A DNA stretch of 64,000 bases from Chalara sp. BL73 (Eukaryota; Ascomycota; Leotiomycetes; Helotiales), in NCBI GenBank assembly GCA_918026815.1, contig CAKJVC010000068.1, forward strand, positions 1,116,001-1,180,000. Direction: 5' to 3'. The first letter of the stretch is position 1; every line of letters begins with the position of its first letter. This document shows, one piece after another, positions 1-9,679 of the stretch. The position numbers were made by a program, and so were the translations under genes. Under the pieces are notes generated by a model. The model worked only from the letters and a program-made list of their open reading frames with translations. It searched no databases and was not told the origin of the DNA.

Positions 1-443
1 ATATTCGCCTAGAATTAAGGGTTAAGGATACACAACCGCCAAGGTTGCGGGTCTTTTTGGGCAATTTAGGCGAGTCGGCAGAAATTGGTGATTGGTCTAA
101 GCAAGGTTGGCATCAACACACTTTACGATTTGTCCTTCCAATGGCTGTCATTGGGACAGGAGATCCAGTTCTGACATGCTTGAGCCTCCACAATTACCAC
201 ATCTGATTTTCGATCTTCGTACATTACCCAATTGCGGAAGAGAATGAGGATGGCAGAGGCAATTTCTAAACCCAACCCATATTCCGAACGGAACAAGGGT
301 CCTGGGGTAGAAGAAGCTTATTCTGCGCCACCCGTACTCTGATTTTTCATCGAGATGGCCGGCCATGCCGTAGGATTCTCTCCATACATCAGAGTACGAG
401 CCTAGAGTGAAACGTAGAATTCAAGAGCAAGTGGAAATCCGCT
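1..443. other. Left-edge non-coding stretch
   Basis: This stretch lies downstream of the acyltransferase stop codon. I see only short open frames with no family signature, so it is probably 3' flank and intergenic DNA. A neighbouring gene may lie beyond the window edge. Confidence 0.5.
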
Positions 444-2178
444 TCACAATGCAGGCCCTTCAAAAATATCTCGTCTTAAGCTCAGAAATGCGCTCTGTTT
501 GTGAGGAAATGTGATCTCGCCTTCTTTCAGAAATCCGGACTCGCTCAGAGTGGAGATGAACCTGCCGAGAGATCAGTCACACAGTACCTAGGCCTAAGTG
601 CACAGCTACAACTGAAACAGAGTTATGGGGTATGTACCTTGTGTTGTCGACCCTAGGTTCGAGAACCACAGAATTCGTCCGGTAATCCTGTACAAAGGCC
701 CAATGCGCTAGAGCTGTTACCCAACATTTAACTCTACCCTTTCCTCTAAATTCTTCCTCTCCCACAAGAACATGAATTCCTCGATCATGCTCTCCGGCTC
801 TTTCTCCAAGATGTCTACCCAATATATCTTCTTTTATCCAATAGATTTCAAAATATCCAAAAGGTTTTCCATCCCATAATCCAATAACGGGGAAAGAATG
901 CTTCGACATCATACCATTCTGAAGGAAAGTATCTTGAGTGCTTTGAGGACCTGAACATCCCCAGAATTTGGAAACTCGGGGCATATTCATCCACTTGTTC
1001 AATAATTGAGCATCCGTCATATACTGAGTATCCTCCTTCTCTGATGGAGGAGTAGAAGAGCCTGGATCGGGAATCGAAGATACAGACATATGTGCTGGAA
1101 GAGATAATAATGATGCATTTGTGTGGTGATGAAGAGGAGGTTGTAAAGTAGACGTGGGTCCACTATAAGCCACTGGTCGTGGGGATAGGGAAGCTGTGCG
1201 AAAGGAAAGATACTGGCCAACACTCGGCACGAAGCGTGTATAGAAAATCTCACCTTGACGAGGCGGTTTTGGACGAAGTGGATGGCGTATACCAGATGTC
1301 ATTGTATATTGCAAAGGTGGTGGCGGATAGTATGTTGGCAAATGGCTTCCAGATGAGAATGGACCATGCAGCCCAGGAGACCATAACCCAGGACTTCCCA
1401 GCTGGGTAGATGCATGATCCGACGTTTCTTTTGTGATTGGTGAGTGATTCCGCTCCCCACGCACAGGTGAAGTCGGCCTGCTTCCATAGGGGGTTGTTGG
1501 AAATAGAGACCCAGTGGCAGGACTTAAGGTGAATAGAAACAACTTGGGCGATATTTGCCAGAACATGCGCCGTGAAATAAACATCTCTGACCACCCGTCT
1601 GCAGTATTCTCTTCTGGATTTATGCCAACGGTTGAGTCTTCCGAGACAATTAGCCCCATCCGCTCAAGCTTCTGTATCAAATTTCGGCCGCGTAGAACAC
1701 CCTCCCTTTTTATATTGATCCGCCATTCGCCTCTCGGCTTGCCCTCATCTGGGGTATTCTTCGATGCTTCAGTTGTCAAGAACGGCGATGGTTCCGTCTG
1801 GTGGAAGTACCAATATAAGGAAGCCCATAGCATCATAGCTATCTGCCGGGTGGGGCTAGTGGGGGTTTTGAAGTCCTGGCTTGAAGGGTTCGAAATGGAG
1901 GAGATGAACAGGTTGTCATTGTGTAATGTGGGGTGTTTATATGGATGTATGTGATGGCGTTTTTCCTTTGGCATGCCACTCAGCTCAGGGCCATCGTCTC
2001 CGGTGGAAGCATGCTCGTCTGAGTAGTCCTCCGATTGAATGATAACGGTCCACCCCGCTGGAAAAACGCTGTTGTGCACATTGAGCTCGTTTGCCTTGAA
2101 GAAATAGCCTCCGAAGACCGGAAGTACAGTCAAGTTCTGGCCGTTTGGCAGGCGCACAATATTTGGCGTTGGAGCCAT
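444..2178 (-). CDS. Siderophore N5-hydroxyornithine acyltransferase (SidL/SidF type)
   Basis: Model: complement(join(444..561,638..2178)), 552 aa. The large exon ends in ...LEPRVDNTR; a 76-nt intron (GTACAT...CAG) leads to a last exon starting FISTLSESGF and ending EGPAL, which restores the usual C-terminus of this GNAT family. The conserved half (about 385-545) has HSFPVIGLWDGKPFGYFEIY, the EDxLGR segment, DRGIHVLVGEEEFRGKG and LEPRVDNTR, as in IucB/SidF-like acyltransferases that acylate N5-hydroxyornithine during hydroxamate siderophore synthesis. The N-terminal half is variable, with a Pro/Ser/Tyr-rich linker at about 235-350. The C-terminus is not a peroxisomal PTS1; from family knowledge, SidF is peroxisomal while SidL, the ferricrocin acetylase, is cytosolic. 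I therefore lean to SidL, but substrate cannot be read from sequence. No siderophore synthetase gene lies nearby. Confidence 0.86.
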
Positions 2179-2984
2179 GCTTGCCTGGGTGGTCTGCTGC
2201 GAGATGTTGGTAACAAAGGAAAGCTCAATTGGCCTTCGAGTGTGTAGCTCGGAAATGTGGAGTGCTTGCCAAGAAACAGCTTTGGAGGAATGCCTTCAGG
2301 TGTAGGATAGTCGATACTGGTTATCAAAGTTTCTAGGACGGATCGCTAGCTCATCGAATTTTGGATTTGTATATAGAGAGCTGGCAGCCCATGAAGTTGT
2401 TGCAATTATGGCGAGTTCTGCCACCTGTGCTGGACTGTAAATGAATCCATAGTGGGGTTGTTGATGGATGACATCGGCTGACAACACAGTGGTGGGAAAG
2501 CCCTCGCAAGTTTTTATTTTAGTGGTCTGAGCATCTCGAGCATCGGCGCGGACCACACGAAAGGAACTTTTTTCTCTCTGCGAACATTAGTGGCTCCTAC
2601 TCATTTGTAGCTATGGGTTCTTTTTCTCGTCATAGAGAATGTAATCAGATGTTAATCTGGCTCCAGTCAAAGACATGGACTAGAGTGTTTGCGTGACTTG
2701 ACTGTTGACTCCATTGGTACCATGGTCATTAGATTTAAAGATCGAGGGGAGAGAGAGAGAGAGAAGGCTGAGTTGCATTTATAAAAGGGAATAAATAATA
2801 TCTCTTTTTTTTGGGTTTGCAGTTTGTTATTTGAAAATGCTAATTAGACTAGGTTATTTTCCGCTAGGAACTGGGAGCACAGCACACGAGACTACTTTTA
2901 AGAATGTGCAGTTTACCCCACCGTTCATGATTTACGTATAGGTGGGTCCATGGGTGGTACCAACACAAACCACGTACCCTCCGT

Positions 2985-3020
2985 ACTGTGCTGGACTGGA
3001 CTGGACTGTACTGTACTATA
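2985..3020. repeat. Short ggact/gtact tandem repeat
   Basis: About seven successive five-base units of the type ggact, then gtact, run into a palindromic tail (actatacagtaag). It lies in the promoter-side spacer upstream of the acyltransferase. It is a simple microsatellite-like tract with no inferred function. Confidence 0.6.
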
Positions 3021-4863
3021 CAGTAAGTAGGGTACAGCGGCTGTTAAGACAGTATCTATTTACAGCACCAAGGTATATAGTATACACTAGGTAAAGTAGT
3101 ATTGGAAGTGTTGCAAGATCCCTTGGCGCCTCTCCCTCCCCCCTACTTTTACCCACCTTTGTGTGTTACCCTTGGTCCAACGGCCAGCCCTCCCCCCCTA
3201 TACCCTTACTGTACACTGACCACTACCCTGACCACCACCCCCTTGTGCTACCATGAAAAAATTCGCCGCCCTGGTCTTTCTTGCATTTGCTCGTTCCTCT
3301 TCATGTATCTGTATACTCTACTATACAGTTTTTATCAATGTGCCTCACAATTGGCGAATGGCTTCTTGCTTTGCAGCCCTTCCAACACTGATACCCAACA
3401 CACGCGTTGATCATTTTCTACTCATTGGTTCCTTGTTTACGGGTCTTCGTGTCCCCATCTTTCCTTTATCCAGCAAGAATTCATCTCCCGCCCACAAGAT
3501 CCCTTAACCTTATCTCTCATCTACGTCGGAGGCGGACACCACGTCCGTGCTTGACAACTTGGTGGGCATGACAACGTCAAACCTGTTGCACCACAATGTT
3601 GATTTTGTTGGGTCCTTCGTTGACTCCTTATGCAGCTTGGATTTTCTTGTTTTTACATTCGTCGCTTTGTTCCCAATTTCAAACATTTCTGCAGCCGCAA
3701 AGTCTCTTGGTTGGCGGATTGCCTATCATGGTTAACGGCCGCTGTGATACCTGACCAATCCCTAGGATGATTGGGTTCATAAAACGATATGCGGTATGAA
3801 GACGGCGTGATCGAGCCGGAAAGTTTATCATCGTCGCAAGCAAGTGGGAAGTCCGAAAACGTTTCCAGAGACTCCCCTGGTGAGCGGAAGCTGTGCCGGA
3901 AAGATATTTTTACATGTAGTTGCTGGTAAATACTGCACCGAAGCCCAATTCTCTCCTTGCAATTCCTTGAATGATAGATTTGATGCGTCTCATGGATAGG
4001 GACTTGAGCAGATCTTTTGGCAACGTCCAAGATCAGCTACTTCCCTTCGCATATGCGTACGTATCTAAAAGAGGGGCATTTTCTCTGGCTCATGCAGTTG
4101 TTGAGCCTGCAAAACAGCTGACAGGAAATAGCCTCTCTATAGCATGATTTCGTGCTCGACCTAGGATTATGGGGCTCTAGGTAGGAATTTTAATAATGAC
4201 TATCCTGCCAGACTCTACATTGCTACACATTTTCGTGCTGGACGGTATTCAGCCAGGCACGGAGTAGTTTACCATGAGATGTCTCAGTGACAGAAGTGCC
4301 TCCTGTCTCAACCCATGTCTGCAAGGCGTAAGCTTAAGCTTGACCATTAACCTTGACTTTCGACATGTCGCAAGCTTATAATCGCGTCAATCCTTACAAA
4401 TTCCCACCAGTTCCTGGATTGGGTCAAAACCCAAGCCTAGTCACTACCGCCGGGTTGGAATAAAACAAAACGTCATGCATTTTAAATTCAAGTTACTGTG
4501 CTTCGGATGTTACATTCATCCAAGGATTCGAGGCGCCTCAGGCGCCGGAGGTTGGTCCTCGTCCTTCGAACCTGCCAACAAACATACAGAAAAATTCCCG
4601 ATGCGTCTATTCCAACGTCACGGTGGCGTGGCTCTCTACTCAAAAATGCCTGCCCTGTGCTGGGCAGACCTCTATCACTATTTCATGACCAGGTTGCATC
4701 GACATGATATCGCCAGTCTCCGGGGAACACGGGGCCCTGCCGGCCGTGCATTTGCCCTAGTAAAGTTCTCCTAGTGTCAGTCAACAATCTAATTCAAGAA
4801 TTATGAACCTGCTGTGTACATTTCGACAAGTGGGGCTGTTATTTCAATCTTCTCGCATGTCAC

Positions 4864-4925
4864 ATAGGAGATCGAACGATGTTACTCAATCTCCCCAGTT
4901 AAGCCTTCCCTGAACTAACTGACCG
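4864..4925 (-). other. tRNA-like A-box/B-box pair (possible tRNA-derived relic)
   Basis: Read on the minus strand, TGGCTCAGCGG fits the RNA polymerase III A-box consensus (TRGYNNARNNG). About 56 nt downstream is GTTCGATCT, one mismatch from the B-box GWTCRANNC. The spacing is longer than in an ordinary tRNA, and I cannot fold a clean acceptor or D stem. It is more likely a tRNA pseudogene, a tRNA-derived SINE fragment or chance than a working tRNA. Confidence 0.25.
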
Positions 4926-4955
4926 CTGAGCCACGAAAGATCCATCATATTGAGA

Positions 4956-5942
4956 ATGACGACTCTAGCTCCATTGGCGATGTCGCAGACAAAGGACGAT
5001 CTGCTTCGGCACTTGAATCTTAGTCCAGATATATACACCCTGATGGCGGTGAGTTAAGCTCCGCCAAAAAGAACCCCGAGTTGAGATATACTGCCATCAA
5101 TACTCTGAATCTGGGGCCAAAACCAGAGTGCTTGCTGATATTTCTGGGACCGCCAGAAGGAGGTAGATCGTGCTTATAAGGAATTGACATCGAATAAACA
5201 CAATTTGAAGAAGAACTGTAAACGAAAGCCGCCTTACGATTGGAGTGACATCGTCGAAAAAGCCAAAGATAGAGCAATGGAAGCCATTGCTCAAAACGGA
5301 GACACATATACCACTTATTACTGGAATCTGGCTATCCCTACCGAGGATTGCCCGAACTGGATTGCAAGGTGGTTCTTATATCATAAGTTTAGGTACCGTG
5401 ATGGCCGGAATAGAAATCTAGTCAGAGGAAATAGCGCTTACGGCAGCAACGAGCCGAGAGAACCTTACTCGGATCGTGCTGCAGATATTGGAGATAGTAG
5501 TAGCTACTATGCTTCTCCTTCGGGCTCTGCTTCTTATGGTGTGTACCGGCATCTCCTTCCACCGCCCCAGTTAATATATATATCTGTCAATCGCCATTTG
5601 AATTTGCGCGATGCTACCCCTTTCGTCTTCGGCACCATTCAGCATCGGCGCCGCGCAACGCAAGGTTAGCTCTAGAATTTGTCTGACATGCCGCAGGCCA
5701 GTACTATCAGGTTTATCACTCTCATCCAGAAGGTTTGTGCATGGCATTGATTGCGCTGCGGAGCCTTTCCTCCTTCCAGGATGAGTCAAGTTTAGATAAG
5801 CCGCTAATTCTAGACAGGTTCCAGCTCCAGTGCGCCGTTATCAGGATACGATTCAACTTATACATACACAGAGGTTCAGGTTGATGGAAGAGCATTGGGG
5901 ACGTATTATGACCCGGTCAGAGACGCTGGGAGTGGACGATAA
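4956..5942 (+). CDS. Hypothetical protein with Tyr/Ser/Gly-rich tail (four exons)
   Basis: Model: join(4956..5048,5157..5538,5697..5732,5818..5942), 211 aa. All junctions keep phase: GCG|GTGAGT, CGCCAG|AAG, TATG|GTGTGT, CCGCAG|GC, GAAG|GTTTGT, GACAG|GT. The ATG at 4956 opens exon 1. The middle exon encodes an aromatic-rich globular segment (PPYDWSDIVEKAKDRAMEAI, then TYYWNLAIPTEDCPNWIARW) followed by a Tyr/Ser/Gly-rich low-complexity region. The last exons continue that style (YGQYYQVYHSHPE, then GYDSTYTYTEVQ) and end GSGR. I do not recognise a named domain. It has no signal peptide or membrane segment, and the tail looks disordered. Four in-phase exons with consensus splice sites make a real gene likely; function is unknown. 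Confidence 0.7.
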
Positions 5943-6902
5943 GCCTGACAACATCCAGGGGGACTTCATTTCGATTGGTTTAACGGCCATCTGCTCTTTT
6001 CATGCTATATGCATTTCGATCTCCGCCATTATGGTGTGATTGGCGTGTACAGTATTATCGCATTGCTTCAGGGGCTGAGAGAATAAAGAGCAAGTGTCCG
6101 ACGCAAAATATGAGTCTGCTATCGCAGCTCTTATACATGCCGTGTTATAAAGTCGCCCGTATAGGTGTGTGTTGGTATGAGATCCAGCAAATGCAGAGGT
6201 GTGGTACAGTCTCACATCAATGTGACGTCTAATTAAGAATGAGACTACGGCCTCATGTGGGGATGGACGGCGTCTTATGCCCCCTCACCCTCCTGTATCA
6301 CCGATGCTGCCTTGTGCGCTGGCACGGAAGGATATCTAGCTAGTCGGAGCTGGGCCTCAATTGATTAACAGAGCAGCAGTGGCAAGCTCTCGGACCTACC
6401 GTAAGCGTCGACATGCACCAGCACTAGTAGTGTTAGACCTGCACGTAGAAGCTTGTCTTGACGGGCGGGAAAGCCGAACCAATGCATACTTTCTGCTGCT
6501 GGTTCCATGTGCTGGGTATTGCGGAGGCTATTAGTGGATAGATGGCTTGCGAACCCGGTCGGAGAGTGCAGTGCTGGTCGCATGGGTTGTTCTCGTTTTG
6601 GAAATAATGGTAGCTTTGCTCAATTAGTACCCGGGCTCGACTGTACTTGGTAGCTTTGTAGACAGCCTCTGCATATCAATTCGCGTTGCTCATACTTTGA
6701 TGCTCGGGGTATGAGGCTCTTAATAAATCCGCATGCTTGATGGAAATGCGTGGCTTACAATATTGCCATCGGATCGGCACAGCGGAGGTTGCTCCGGTCG
6801 TATAGCTTGGAGCCTTCTAAGCCACGTCATTGTCCCAAACAAATCCGAGTCTCTTCATACTAGCCATTCAGAACCTGAGGGTCCAAAGTCGTAGCGCTGC
6901 AT
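5943..6902. other. Intergenic stretch
   Basis: This is about 1 kb between the orphan gene and a doubtful small gene. Only short, overlapping open frames in conflicting phases occur, and I see no domain or structured RNA. It is probably 3' flank and promoter DNA. Confidence 0.5.
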
Positions 6903-7248
6903 ATGTCCCAAGGCCTTAGTAAAGCCAAATCAAAGAGAAGCGATGCTTCCCGTCTTAAAAATGGGCCCGCTCCATCTTCCCCAAAAGATATGCCAGTGTG
7001 CGAGAGCGAGCTCGAAGTTCGTTGGACCGTAGGAGCGGTTAAAGCCGATGGATTCCAGTACAAGTCGTTTGTCTGGGCCACGGACAAAAGCGTTTATATG
7101 CTTCCTTCCGCCAAAAGACCCACTAGGTATAAACTCTCAACTCCAACCTCAATTGGTTTGCAGATCAAATGAGAAGATGAGCTTGTGCGTCACCACCTCA
7201 ACGTCAACATCTGGGCCAGAGACTTCCAGCCAGCCGCCGCTTTTATAA
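6903..7248 (+). CDS. Doubtful small hypothetical protein
   Basis: An ATG at 6903 opens a frame whose middle looks protein-like (SELEVRWTVGAVKADGFQYK, then SFVWATDKSVYMLPSAKRP). A 38-nt intron (ACTAG|GTATAA...TTGCAG|A, about 7126-7163) would join it to a Ser/Thr-rich tail ending PPLL at 7248. That intron is very short and the protein has no known domain. It could equally be a single-exon 89-residue frame ending at 7172, or non-coding. Confidence 0.3.
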
Positions 7249-7342
7249 GATAGTTCTAGCAAACCCATGGATGAATGAAGCAAGAGTAGTTCAGTTGTTT
7301 GAGAATCTAGAGGAGATCTTGCGTAGCCTCAAGCTAGGTAGT

Positions 7343-7359
7343 TAGAATAGAATAGAATA
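7343..7359. repeat. (TAGAA)3 microsatellite
   Basis: Three tandem TAGAA units sit in the spacer downstream of the doubtful gene and beyond the MCU stop codon. This is a simple sequence repeat only. Confidence 0.7.
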
Positions 7360-7645
7360 GCAGGTGTGAAAAGAGCACCCAGCTATCAACTGACACTTCG
7401 CAAGTCTGGCTACTTGCCCTTGCAACAAGATGTTCCTGGAAGAATAAAAAATGCTGATCGGGTAAAAGGAACCTCAGGCTATACTTTCGATGATTCGCTG
7501 CAGGCCTATCTATGTACGTACAGTAGTATCACCGCCAATTCCACCTATTAACCCATACATTCTCCCGTCTGGTGGAGAAAAAAATTGACGTTTCTTGTGT
7601 TTCGCATCCTTGGCAGTCGAGCTGTAGTTTATCTCCTCAAGTCCC

Positions 7646-9313
7646 TTAACCCTTTCTCTCCTCAGTTTTCTTCTTGCTCGAACTATCATTATCGTCATCA
7701 TCTTTTTCTTCCTTCTCGCCTCGCTTCTCCTTCTGCCTCTCTTTCTTCAGCGCGTCGTGTACTTCCTCACTCATCTCATCAGCCTTTTCATCCCAGTCAA
7801 CATCATACTCGCTCGCTACTAATTTAATCTCCTTCCTCAACGCGTTTGCCTCTTCAATGAGGTTCTCCCACTTCACGATGTCGAAGTTGTGGGCTTGGTA
7901 AAGGGTATTCTGCCGCCTAGAGACAGTGAGGTTAAGCGCAGAACGGTAGGACGCCTCGCGATTGTGATACAGAAACCAGAGATAACCTAGCATGATTGTT
8001 GACAGGCCACCCAGATACTGCGTTCAGTTAGAGATATTATATCATAGACGACTAGAAGATTTGGAGACAAGGATAAGGAGCTAAGAACGACTTACTGTGA
8101 TTGGTTCCATAGTATCCCATCCATAGGGTGTCATGAACGTGAAATAGTAAATAGACGCCCACCAAGAAGCCAACACTCCGAATCCACCCATAGCAAGCCT
8201 CTTTGCACTGCGGTGTGCCAATTCGTCACATTCCTTCTTAATGCTCGCCATATCTTCCAGTCGCTTACTCGTTTTTCGCAATCTCGCGCGCAGGTAATGC
8301 GTTCTGTCATTGAAACTTGGAACGCCAATTCGAATCTCCTTGCTTGCACCTTCGATCTCCACTGCAAACTCCTTTCCTCTTGCAGCATCACGAATGAAGT
8401 CACCGATTTCGGTGGAGCTTGACCATCGTACAAACTTCATTTTATCCCCAGCTTCAGTGCCTTCCCTTCCTTTTCCACTATAGGACTCTACACCACCTTC
8501 ACCAGCGCCACCACGTAGCTTTGTCTCCTCTACGAGTTTGGAATCCTGCTTCTTCTGCTGCTCAAGCACTTCCCGCCGTGCTTTCTGTTCATCCGTCTCG
8601 ATCTTCCCTAGTTTAACCTTCTTTCCGTCCATCACCTGCTCATCGCTGCCCTCCTCGGCTGTCTCCTCATACAATTCATCCTTATCCATCTCCCCATCTG
8701 CAAACCCATCTACAGTTTGTGTTGAATCCTCCGCACGGAAATACACCTCGGGGCTCTTCTCCTTTCCATCCTTGCCTTTTATCATTGGAAGCTCGCTCTG
8801 GATAAGTCGTTCTAAGTAAGATAATGGTTGTTGTGGATGAACAAGCAATGCCAATGGCTCGATATTCTTTCGATCGTCGTTTTTATCCTGTGTCGTTAGC
8901 GGAAGGATGAGTTTGAGCAACCTCGATGGTGTTGTAAGTAGCTTTCCTAGAAGATTTAGCCACATACACAAATACCTCTGCCACATTGAAAGCATACCTT
9001 TTGTCATAGCACTTGCTCTCCGCAGCCTCTTCACGGGGGGCTTATCACTACCCTCGCGATGCCATGGAGTGCGAGCCTGCAACTCTTGTGCCTGGCCCAC
9101 CGCATTGTCAATCTGCTTGTTGAAAGAACCCTCTTGCTCTTCTAGACCCTTCTGGTTCAGCTCCCTTGCTTTCGCGGCATGGTTATCCTTCCTGATCTGC
9201 GAGCTTGTAGAGAACTTTACGGAGGGATGTCGTAGAAAGAAGTTTGGGGACGAAGGCTTAACAAGTGGGCTATGGAAAGAGCTTCGGACAAATAGTCGTG
9301 GAGTGCATCGCAT
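7646..9313 (-). CDS. MCU: Mitochondrial calcium uniporter pore protein (MCU)
   Basis: Model: complement(join(7646..8017,8096..8946,8998..9313)), 512 aa, close to other fungal MCUs. The N-terminus is Arg/Ser-rich ([15 protein letters not shown]), a probable mitochondrial transit peptide. An N-domain carries [20 protein letters not shown]. The pore is near the C-terminus: TM1 ([18 protein letters not shown]), the selectivity-filter loop WDTMEP at 382-387, then TM2 after the splice junction ([19 protein letters not shown]). The acidic D383 and E386 that bind Ca2+ are kept; the usual Ile/Val between them is Thr. A Lys/Glu/Asp-rich coiled-coil tail follows. It would be an inner-membrane Ca2+ channel. 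The first intron (8947..8997) is 51 nt, a multiple of three and stop-free, so retention would insert 17 residues in frame. Confidence 0.93.
8947..8997 (-). other. In-frame stop-free 51-nt MCU intron (possible exitron)
   Basis: The donor is AAAG|GTATGC, the branch-like site CTAAAT, and the acceptor TTCTAG|GA. Its length divides by three and it lacks stops in the coding phase. Splicing gives ...[14 protein letters not shown], the form expected for the family. Retention inserts a hydrophobic, Met/Trp/Leu-rich 17-residue stretch. Confidence 0.75.
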
Positions 9314-9679
9314 GTTTAGACGTTTGAGGTATCGAGCGGTTAGATTTGTGTCAGCAAAGCATTTTAGTATACTATTTAGACATAAGCAATATCTGACAAG
9401 ATAGATATGAAACTGCCCCGACTTAAGTCTAAGATACCAATAACCTGGTCAGGGCAGGTGCACGCGACGTCATGGCAGAATATTGCCCTCTGCATCCACA
9501 TGCGAAAGGCGGTGAAGCAAGAGCAAAATCGTAGAAACCTCCATTCAGTCTAGGACTAATATATCAATTGCATAAAGTCATGATTATTGATGCAGGCACT
9601 ATATATACACCTAGCAGTCATCCATACCACCAATGCTTAAAATACAGTTTAAAGTTACAATGGCCTATGTGCTAGGTTT
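9314..9679. other. Intergenic spacer, MCU 5' side / OGDH 3' side
   Basis: This 366-bp spacer lies between two minus-strand genes. It must contain the MCU promoter and the OGDH 3' UTR. I see no distinctive site. Confidence 0.5.

Larger units (their letters stand above)
2179..4955. other. Long intergenic region between acyltransferase and orphan gene
   Basis: This 2.8-kb divergent intergenic region holds a GA dinucleotide run near 2750-2764, a small ggact/gtact tandem at about 2985-3020, and C-rich/CT-rich tracts at 3120-3245. A tRNA-like A-box/B-box pair is read on the minus strand at 4864-4925. Open frames here (for example 3253-3507 and 4475-4774) have no recognisable domain. The rest looks like ordinary promoter and spacer DNA. 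Confidence 0.5.

Noticed and set aside
3253..3507. 84-codon plus-strand frame starting MKKFAALVFLAFARSSSC
   Set aside because: The start looks like a signal peptide, but the remainder has no conserved text and sits in CT-rich promoter DNA, so it was not called a gene.
4475..4774. 99-codon plus-strand frame
   Set aside because: A second overlapping frame of similar length exists, and there are no domains or splice context. It is probably chance.
8907..9404. 165-codon plus-strand frame
   Set aside because: It is antisense to the MCU first exon and intron, so it is a shadow of real coding sequence.
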